In this document: in pieces, positions 58,157-64,000 of the stretch
Layout: every line of letters begins with the position of its first letter
Numbering within the stretch: the stretch's first letter is position 1
Position numbers and translations under genes: made by a program
NCBI RefSeq assembly: GCF_030816195.1
Contig: NZ_JAUSXS010000001.1
Location: 2,317,501 to 2,381,500, forward strand
DNA from: Pseudomonas sp. W4I3
GTDB lineage: Bacteria; Pseudomonadota; Gammaproteobacteria; Pseudomonadales; Pseudomonadaceae
Length of the DNA: 64,000 nt
Direction of reading: 5' to 3'
The notes under the pieces: generated by a model
The model's input: the letters and a program-made list of their open reading frames with translations, nothing else
Database searches by the model: none
Told to the model about the DNA's origin: nothing

Positions 58157-59252
58157 ATTTGCAGTCATAGGCACAGTCGGTCTGCCAGCTCAATATGGTG
58201 GATGGGAAACGCTGTCAGAGCAACTGGTTACATATCTGGATCATGAATATGAGATTTCGGTATATTGCAGTTCGAAATCCTACACGTCTCAACCCGAAAA
58301 ATATCGTAATGCTAATTTGATTTACATTCCGTTAAAAGCTAACGGTGTGCAAAGTATTCCTTATGATATTGTTAGTATGCTGCATGCCTATCGCAAGAAC
58401 GATGTGCTGTTGATCTTGGGTGTTTCCGGCTGTATTGCACTTCCGTTCATAAAAATGCTTACAAAGAAGAAGATTGTCGTCAATATTGATGGTTATGAAT
58501 GGAAACGTGCAAAATGGTCACCTTTGGCCAAGAAATTTTTGAAGTTTTCAGAGGCCGTAGCAGTCAAATATTCTGACGCAGTCGTTACTGATAACCAGGT
58601 TCTTCAGGATTATGTACGTAGTGAATACGGTCTGGAAAGTACCCTTATTGCCTATGGCGGTGATCAGGCCAAAACGCGCGCATTAGTTGAATCGGACCGA
58701 GAACGCTATACGTTCCTGCATCACCCTTATGCGTTTTCTGTCTGTAGGATTGAGCCTGAAAATAATATCCACATTATCGTCGAAGCGTTTCACTCCAGTG
58801 GATTGCCTTTAGTCATCGTTGGGAACTGGAAGCAAAGCGAATATGGGAAGGCGCTTCAAGATAGGTACGCGAATGCGGAAAACCTTCATCTGCTGGACCC
58901 TATCTACAACAGCGATGAACTGAGCCCATTACGCAGCAATGCCACTGTTTATATCCACGGCCACAGTGCGGGCGGGACCAACCCCTCTCTCGTGGAAGCG
59001 ATGTGGTTGAGCTTGCCTATCATCGCCTTCGATGTTTCATTCAATCGTGCCTCTACCGAAGACAGCGCGAAGTTCTTCGATTCCAGTGAGTCACTTATAG
59101 CTCAGGCATCCGTGCTTTTTGCCGACGAAGCTGCGCGTGCAGCCTTGAGTGAAAAAATGCATGAAGTTGCGGTCCGCCGGTATCGTTGGGAAGGTGTGTC
59201 TTCCCAATACGATAAGCTATTCAAACAACTGCTGTCTTCTGATAAGGCTTGA
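58146..59252 (+). CDS. DUF1972-type GT4 glycosyltransferase (rhamnosyl/fucosyltransferase-like)
   Basis: A 368-residue enzyme that starts MGFKFAVIGTVGLPAQYGGW, the DUF1972 N-terminus seen in rhamnosyl- and galactosyltransferases of capsule and O-antigen clusters. IDGYEWKRAKWS and GGDQ in the middle, and HGHSAGGTNPSLVEAMWLSL near residue 280, form the GT4 donor site. ATG 58146 is preferred over one 36 bases upstream because the domain starts there. It may add the first deoxysugar. Confidence 0.82.
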   Translation: MGFKFAVIGTVGLPAQYGGWETLSEQLVTYLDHEYEISVYCSSKSYTSQPEKYRNANLIYIPLKANGVQSIPYDIVSMLHAYRKNDVLLILGVSGCIALPFIKMLTKKKIVVNIDGYEWKRAKWSPLAKKFLKFSEAVAVKYSDAVVTDNQVLQDYVRSEYGLESTLIAYGGDQAKTRALVESDRERYTFLHHPYAFSVCRIEPENNIHIIVEAFHSSGLPLVIVGNWKQSEYGKALQDRYANAENLHLLDPIYNSDELSPLRSNATVYIHGHSAGGTNPSLVEAMWLSLPIIAFDVSFNRASTEDSAKFFDSSESLIAQASVLFADEAARAALSEKMHEVAVRRYRWEGVSSQYDKLFKQLLSSDKA

Positions 59253-59254
59253 AT

Positions 59255-60265
59255 ATGTCCGTTGGTTTGAATAACGCTTCCATTGCACAAAAACCGAAGA
59301 TTCTTCTTACCGGCGGTACTGGCTTTGTCGGGCGTCCACTGCTTGAGTCCCTCGTTACTGCTGGCTATCCGTTTGTCAATGTGACACGCAGGGACAGCGC
59401 TCTTGTGCTGCCCGGCGTTCAAACTTGCGTGATCCCAACGTTGTCTGGTGATAACAACTGGAGCGCTTCGTTGCAGGGCGTGGAGGTAGTAATCCACTCT
59501 GCTGGACGTGCCCACATTATGAACGAGACCCACAGCAACCCGTTGCAGGCCTTTCGGGAAGTGAACGTTGACGCTACGCTTAACCTTGCCAGGCAAGCTG
59601 CGGAAGCTGGAGTGAAGCGTTTCATATTTCTCAGCTCCATCAAGGTCAATGGCGAGGAAACCGACAAAAATCGCGCATTCAAGCCTTCGGATGCTCCAGC
59701 ACCGCTTGACGATTACGGTGTATCTAAGCTGGAAGCGGAGCAGGCGTTGATGGCGCTGGCGAAGCAAACAGAGATGAACGTGGTAATCATCAGACCTGTC
59801 TTGGTCTACGGCCCGGATGTGAAGGCAAATTTCGAAAAAATGTTAGCTACCGTTGACAAAGGTCTTCCTCTGCCATTTCGCACGATTAACAATCGTAGAA
59901 GCCTAGTGTTCATTGACAACTTGATCGACTTGATTCATGTATGCATTCACCACCCAAAGGCGTCAAATCGTATATTTCTGGTTAGTGATGGTGAAGACTT
60001 ATCTATCGGACAGATTCTTGAAAAGCTGGCTTTAGCAATGAATAAAAAGTCTCGCATATTTTCTTTTCCGCAACCCCTATTGGGGTTAGTTGCATCTATG
60101 GTGGGTAAGAAAGAATTTTTTCAGCGCCTGTGCGGATCGCTTCAAGTGGATATTTCAGATACGCGAAAGCTTCTCGGCTGGGCGCCACCTGTCAGTATTG
60201 ATGAAGCATTTGCTATTACAACTCGCTCTTATCAAAAAAAACAAAGTGGCAGCTCTCATGGCTAA
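59255..60265 (+). CDS. wbpV: WbpV-like nucleotide-sugar 4-epimerase/reductase
   Basis: A 336-residue extended SDR. The Rossmann motif is ILLTGGTGFVGRPLLESL near residue 18, the catalytic triad includes FIFLSSIKVNGEE and DDYGVSKLEAE (Y-x3-K) near residue 155, and RPVLVYGPDVKANFEKML follows. It matches the group that reduces the 4-keto sugar made by WbpM to UDP-FucNAc or UDP-QuiNAc in Pseudomonas O-antigen clusters. ATG 59255 has AAGG 8 bases upstream and lies 2 bases after the previous stop. The symbol follows the closest known role, not proven identity. Confidence 0.8.
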   Translation: MSVGLNNASIAQKPKILLTGGTGFVGRPLLESLVTAGYPFVNVTRRDSALVLPGVQTCVIPTLSGDNNWSASLQGVEVVIHSAGRAHIMNETHSNPLQAFREVNVDATLNLARQAAEAGVKRFIFLSSIKVNGEETDKNRAFKPSDAPAPLDDYGVSKLEAEQALMALAKQTEMNVVIIRPVLVYGPDVKANFEKMLATVDKGLPLPFRTINNRRSLVFIDNLIDLIHVCIHHPKASNRIFLVSDGEDLSIGQILEKLALAMNKKSRIFSFPQPLLGLVASMVGKKEFFQRLCGSLQVDISDTRKLLGWAPPVSIDEAFAITTRSYQKKQSGSSHG

Positions 60266-61355
60266 TTTGGCGGAGATGCTCAGCACTCGGGATAATAACT
60301 TTAATTTTATTCGAATGGTTGCAGCCCTTTTTGTTCTCGTATCCCACGCATACCCGCTTTCGCGTGGTGCCTCTGAAGTTGAGCCGTTGGTGAGGCAGCT
60401 CGGTTTTTCACTCGGTGGTTTAGGTGTATTTACATTTTTCTGCATTTCTGGATTTTTTATATCGCTGAGTTATGATCGGTCGAAAAGCAAGGTTGATTTC
60501 GTGGTTGCAAGATTTTTAAGATTATTCCCTGCCCTCTTGGTTGTTCTAGTGTTAAGTGCATTTTTTGTTGGGCCATTATTTACGACCATGGGCCTGCACG
60601 ATTACTTTTCCTCAAGTGATGTCTATAGCTATGTGACGACTAATTTGAAACTGAAAAATATTCAATTTCAATTGCCTGGCTTATTTCAGGATAATCCGTA
60701 TCCAGGAATTAATGGTTCGTTGTGGACGCTCTATTATGAAGTTTTACTGTATGCCTTGGTCTTGGCATTGGGTGTCGTTGGTCTGTTGAAAACCCTAGCC
60801 CGGACATCGATATTTTTTATAGCATATTTTTTATTTTATTTTGCATTTAGATTTTTCCTAGAAGGGGAGCTCATTCAACCCGGTTTTCAGACCCGCATGT
60901 GGGTGCAGTGGAGTTTCGCATTTGTAGTGGGTATGTTGTTTTATTCGTACAGGTTCAATATCCGTTTGGACTATCGTTTTTTAGGTGCCTGTTGGTTAGT
61001 TGTGTTTCTGCTGTACAGATCTCCTGTGTTCGTAGAATTTTTTGTGGGGGCATGGTGCTACTCTGTGTTCTGGGTTGCGTTTAATACGCAATGGCTTGCT
61101 CGTCAGTATAACAGGTTGGGTGATTATTCTTATGGGCTGTATATCTATGCGTTTCCAACCCAAGAGATTTTGGCCTACCTATGGAAAGGCATATCGCCGG
61201 TCGCCATGATTTTGGTGGCCTTACCCGTAGCGCTTATTCCTGCGATACTTTCCTGGCGCTTTATTGAACACCCTTGTATTTTACGTAAAAAGGTGATCTC
61301 CGAGAGAATCTCTCAGTCGTTCGCTAGACGTTCGAAAAAATCACTAAAAACTTAA
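60258..61355 (+). CDS. acyltransferase family 3 membrane protein (OafA/YrhL-like)
   Basis: A 365-residue membrane protein with about ten helices. The N-terminal NNFNFIRMVAALFVLVSHAY carries the R-x10-H pattern of acyltransferase-3 proteins, and FFCISGFFISLSYDRSK is typical. Near the C-terminus GDYSYGLYIYAFPTQE is a second family block. It probably transfers acetyl groups to the O-unit. ATG 60258 overlaps the epimerase end by 8 bases; longer in-frame starts lie inside that gene. Confidence 0.85.
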   Translation: MANLAEMLSTRDNNFNFIRMVAALFVLVSHAYPLSRGASEVEPLVRQLGFSLGGLGVFTFFCISGFFISLSYDRSKSKVDFVVARFLRLFPALLVVLVLSAFFVGPLFTTMGLHDYFSSSDVYSYVTTNLKLKNIQFQLPGLFQDNPYPGINGSLWTLYYEVLLYALVLALGVVGLLKTLARTSIFFIAYFLFYFAFRFFLEGELIQPGFQTRMWVQWSFAFVVGMLFYSYRFNIRLDYRFLGACWLVVFLLYRSPVFVEFFVGAWCYSVFWVAFNTQWLARQYNRLGDYSYGLYIYAFPTQEILAYLWKGISPVAMILVALPVALIPAILSWRFIEHPCILRKKVISERISQSFARRSKKSLKT

Positions 61356-61391
61356 CTGCATAGCTCTGGATTTAAAGGTTGGTGCTAGAAA

Positions 61392-61952
61392 ATGAAGCGT
61401 GTTTTTGATCTTTCGCTGAGCCTGCTTTCGCTGCTCATACTATTGATCCCGATCGTACTTGTTACCCTAGCGGTAAAATTGACGTCAAGAGGCCCGGCTC
61501 TTTATTGGTCTGACCGTGTAGGAGTGAATAATACGGTATTCAAAATGCCAAAGTTTCGCTCAATGCGCACGGGAACGCCTGCTGTGGCTACACATTTGCT
61601 GCTTGACCCCGCTCAGTACCTTACGCCAATTGGAAATTTCCTAAGAAAGTCCAGCTTGGATGAGTTACCTCAGTTGTGGAGCATCATTGTTGGCGATATG
61701 AGTTTTGTCGGGCCAAGACCGGCGCTTTTTAACCAGGCAGACCTTATTGCATTGCGCACTGAGAAAGGCGCTCATCTTATACGACCAGGCCTCACTGGTT
61801 GGGCGCAGGTTAACGGGCGGGACGAGTTGCCGATACCAGTTAAGGTTAGCTATGATGCGTATTACGCGCAAAATATGAATTTGTTTTTTGATCTGAAGAT
61901 CTTGTTTTTGACAGCTTTGAAGGTACTCAAGAGAGATGGCGTTTCCCATTGA
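61392..61952 (+). CDS. PglC-like initiating sugar-1-phosphate transferase
   Basis: A 186-residue monotopic phosphoglycosyl transferase (PF02397 type) that puts the first sugar phosphate on undecaprenyl phosphate. It starts MKRVFDLSLSLLSLLILLIP (membrane re-entrant helix), has the catalytic RSSLDELPQLW-like KSSLDELPQLWSIIVGDMSF near residue 88 with the Asp-Glu dyad, then GPRPAL and PGLTGWAQVNGRD. P. aeruginosa uses the polytopic WbpL instead, so this cluster starts its O-unit with a different enzyme class. Confidence 0.9.
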   Translation: MKRVFDLSLSLLSLLILLIPIVLVTLAVKLTSRGPALYWSDRVGVNNTVFKMPKFRSMRTGTPAVATHLLLDPAQYLTPIGNFLRKSSLDELPQLWSIIVGDMSFVGPRPALFNQADLIALRTEKGAHLIRPGLTGWAQVNGRDELPIPVKVSYDAYYAQNMNLFFDLKILFLTALKVLKRDGVSH

Positions 61953-62071
61953 CGCGCTGAAACGAGTCAATGAGTAGCTTGTTCAGGCAGGCAGGGTACA
62001 GTGTTTTTTGTTCTGCGTTTATTGCGCGGTCGACAAGAATTTTGATCTAACGCAAGGACCGTAGGTGAATC

Positions 62072-64000
62072 ATGATTAACCGATTGCGCACTTGGCTATT
62101 GAAACTGCCTCGTCACCAAAAACGGCTGATGCAGGTATTTGCAGATGTTGTCTTGGTTTTTTTGGCGCTTTGGATGGCGTTTGTTGTTCGCCTCGGCATT
62201 GATGAGATGATCAACCCGGTAAAAATGCATCTTTGGTTGTTTTTAGCTGCGCCGGTGGTCGCTATACCGCTTTTCATTCGTTTCGGTATGTACCGCGCGG
62301 TCATGCGCTATTTTGGCAACGATGCGCTGGTAGCGATTATCAAGGCTGTCAGTCTTTCATCACTGATCTTGGGCGTAGTGGTCTATTGGTATAGCAACCA
62401 TCAAAACGTCGTGCCTCGGTCAATTATCTTCAATTACTGGTGGTTGAGCTTGATCATGGTCGGTGGTTTGCGCTTGACTATGCGCCAGTACTTTTTGGGC
62501 GATTGGTTTGCTGCTGCCCAGCATGTGCCATTCACCAATCGGGATGATGGCCTTGCGCGTGTTGCTATTTATGGCGCCGGTGCCGCGGGAAACCAGCTGG
62601 TTGCTGCGCTACGAATGGGGCGCGTGATGCGGCCCGTTGCTTTCATTGATGACGATCTAACTATTTCGGACCGTGTTATTTCTGGGCTTCAGGTTTATAA
62701 ACCCAAGCACATCCAAAGGATGATCGATGCTACTGGTGCTCAGGAGATCCTTCTGGCTATCCCATCATCGAGCCGTGGTCGGCGTCGTGAAATTCTTGGC
62801 TTTCTGGAAGGCTTTCCTCTTCATGTACGCAGCGTGCCAGGTTTCATGGATCTCGCCAGTGGGCGTGTGAAAGTTGATGATATCCAGGAAGTCGACATTG
62901 CTGATCTACTCGGTCGTGATTCCGTGCCTGCGCAAGATGAGCTACTCGAGCACTGCATCAAGGGGCCAGAGTGTGCTTGTAACCGGAGCCGGTGGGTCAA
63001 TTGGCTCTGAGCTCTGCCGACAGATATTGGAGCTGAGACCCACAACCCTTCTGTTGTTCGAGCACAGTGAGTTTAATCTTTATAGTATTCTTTCTGAGCT
63101 GGAGCAGCGTATTGCTCGACATTCGTTGCCGGTCAAGTTACTGCCAATATTGGGTTCGGTGCGTGATAAGGCCAAGCTGCTAGACGTAATGAAAACCTGG
63201 CGTGTCGATACGGTTTACCATGCTGCGGCCTATAAACATGTACCGATCGTTGAGCACAATATCGCGGAAGGTGTATTGAATAATGTTATAGGCACACTAA
63301 ATACAGCACAGGCTGCACTTCAGTCGGGCGCGTCTAATTTCGTGCTGATCTCTACAGATAAGGCTGTGCGCCCAACAAATGTTATGGGCAGTACCAAGCG
63401 CCTCGCTGAACTGACGCTCCAAGCTTTGAGCCATGAGCCGGCTCCGCGGCTGTTTGGTGATGAGTCCAATGTCCCCCACGTCAATAAAACCCGATTCACG
63501 ATGGTGAGATTTGGAAATGTACTAGGTTCGTCCGGCTCCGTAATCCCTCTGTTTCACAAGCAGATTAAATCGGGTGGGCCCCTGACTGTTACGCATCCGA
63601 AAATTACTCGTTATTTCATGACGATACCTGAAGCTGCTCAATTGGTCATTCAGGCAGGTTCAATGGGACTTGGTGGCGATGTATTCGTGCTGGATATGGG
63701 GGAACCCGTCAGGATCGTCGAGTTAGCTGAAAAGATGGTTCACCTGTCTGGCTTGAGCGTTCGGTCAGACAAAAACCCCCATGGTGATATTGCCATAGAG
63801 TTTTCAGGTTTAAGACCGGGAGAAAAACTGTATGAAGAGTTGCTAATTGGCGATAACGTCGTTGCGACTCAACACCCGATGATTATGAGTGCCAATGAGG
63901 ATCACTTACCTTGGGAGGCTCTCAAGATCAAGTTGTCTGAGTTGCTCGCGGCTGTTGATCAGGATGACTATAATCGGGTACGCCAGCTATTGCGTGACAC
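62072..64000 (+). pseudogene. wbpM: wbpM, UDP-sugar 4,6-dehydratase, frameshifted and cut by the window end
   Basis: WbpM converts UDP-GlcNAc to UDP-4-keto-6-deoxy-GlcNAc. The first frame (62072-62960) holds the membrane domain (four helices, about residues 17-135) and the linker ending VPAQDELLEHCIKG. The second frame gives VLVTGAGGSIGSELCRQILE, HAAAYKHVPIVEHN, the STDKAVRPTNVMG active-site block with Met for Tyr as known in WbpM, and LRPGEKLYEELL up to 64000. The switch is GGGG at 62962-62965, where three G restore KGQSVLVTG. Both parts look intact, so sequence error is probable. The C-terminus lies beyond the window. Confidence 0.88.

Overview
The window looks like chromosomal DNA from a Pseudomonas of the fluorescens group. 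The gene order mtaD/mtnA, gyrA, serC, pheA, hisC, a tyrA-aroA fusion, cmk, rpsA, ihfB, wzz and then the O-antigen cluster matches the P. aeruginosa PA3173-PA3160 neighbourhood as I know it. The intergenic spaces carry the GTAGGAGCGAGC and [15 protein letters not shown] elements typical of fluorescens-group genomes. Coding DNA is GC-rich from about 0.55 to 46 kb and, by eye, clearly AT-richer in the first 300 bases and from about 46.3 kb to the end.

Layout. 0-7 kb: an AT-rich edge, a DUF6124 protein behind a long structured leader, a small lipoprotein, an AraJ-type MFS exporter, a malate:quinone oxidoreductase with an apparent signal peptide, a LysR/EamA divergent pair and a small lipoprotein. 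7-14 kb: a vapBC toxin-antitoxin pair with a perfect 24-bp operator palindrome, ppnN, an Asp/Asn beta-hydroxylase-like membrane protein, fabV, and an ExoY/edema-factor-like nucleotidyl cyclase toxin homologue. 14-20.4 kb: an ArgD-like aminotransferase, then a purine block (punR/punC, a Tsx/OmpK-type channel and an NCS2 xanthine/urate permease).

20.5-28.7 kb is a PipR-type locus. A LuxR solo is flanked on both sides by proline iminopeptidase genes, and the right-hand one starts a five-gene peptide ABC transporter operon. Each peptidase promoter carries a 20-bp lux-box-like dyad. The regulator keeps Trp at TraR position 57 but has Trp instead of Tyr at position 61, as expected of plant-signal-responsive LuxR solos.

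28.7-46.2 kb is conserved housekeeping DNA: yciK-like SDR, mupP, ubiG, mtaD, mtnA, gyrA, serC-pheA-hisC-tyrA/aroA-cmk-rpsA, ihfB and a lapA-domain gene. From 46.3 kb runs a Wzx/Wzy-dependent O-antigen cluster: wzz, rmlA, an RmlC-FdtA fusion, an FdtB-like aminotransferase, wzx, wzy, four glycosyltransferases, two acyltransferases, a WbpV-like epimerase, a PglC-like initiating transferase and wbpM, which runs off the window end. The sugar genes suggest a dTDP-3-amino-3,6-dideoxyhexose plus a UDP-FucNAc/QuiNAc-type residue. No rmlB or rmlD is present in the window.

Three conserved genes (ubiG, mtnA, wbpM) are each broken by one extra base in a short homopolymer. This looks more like sequence error than real gene loss. 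All functional calls rest on recognition of family motifs in the translated sequence, not on database searches.
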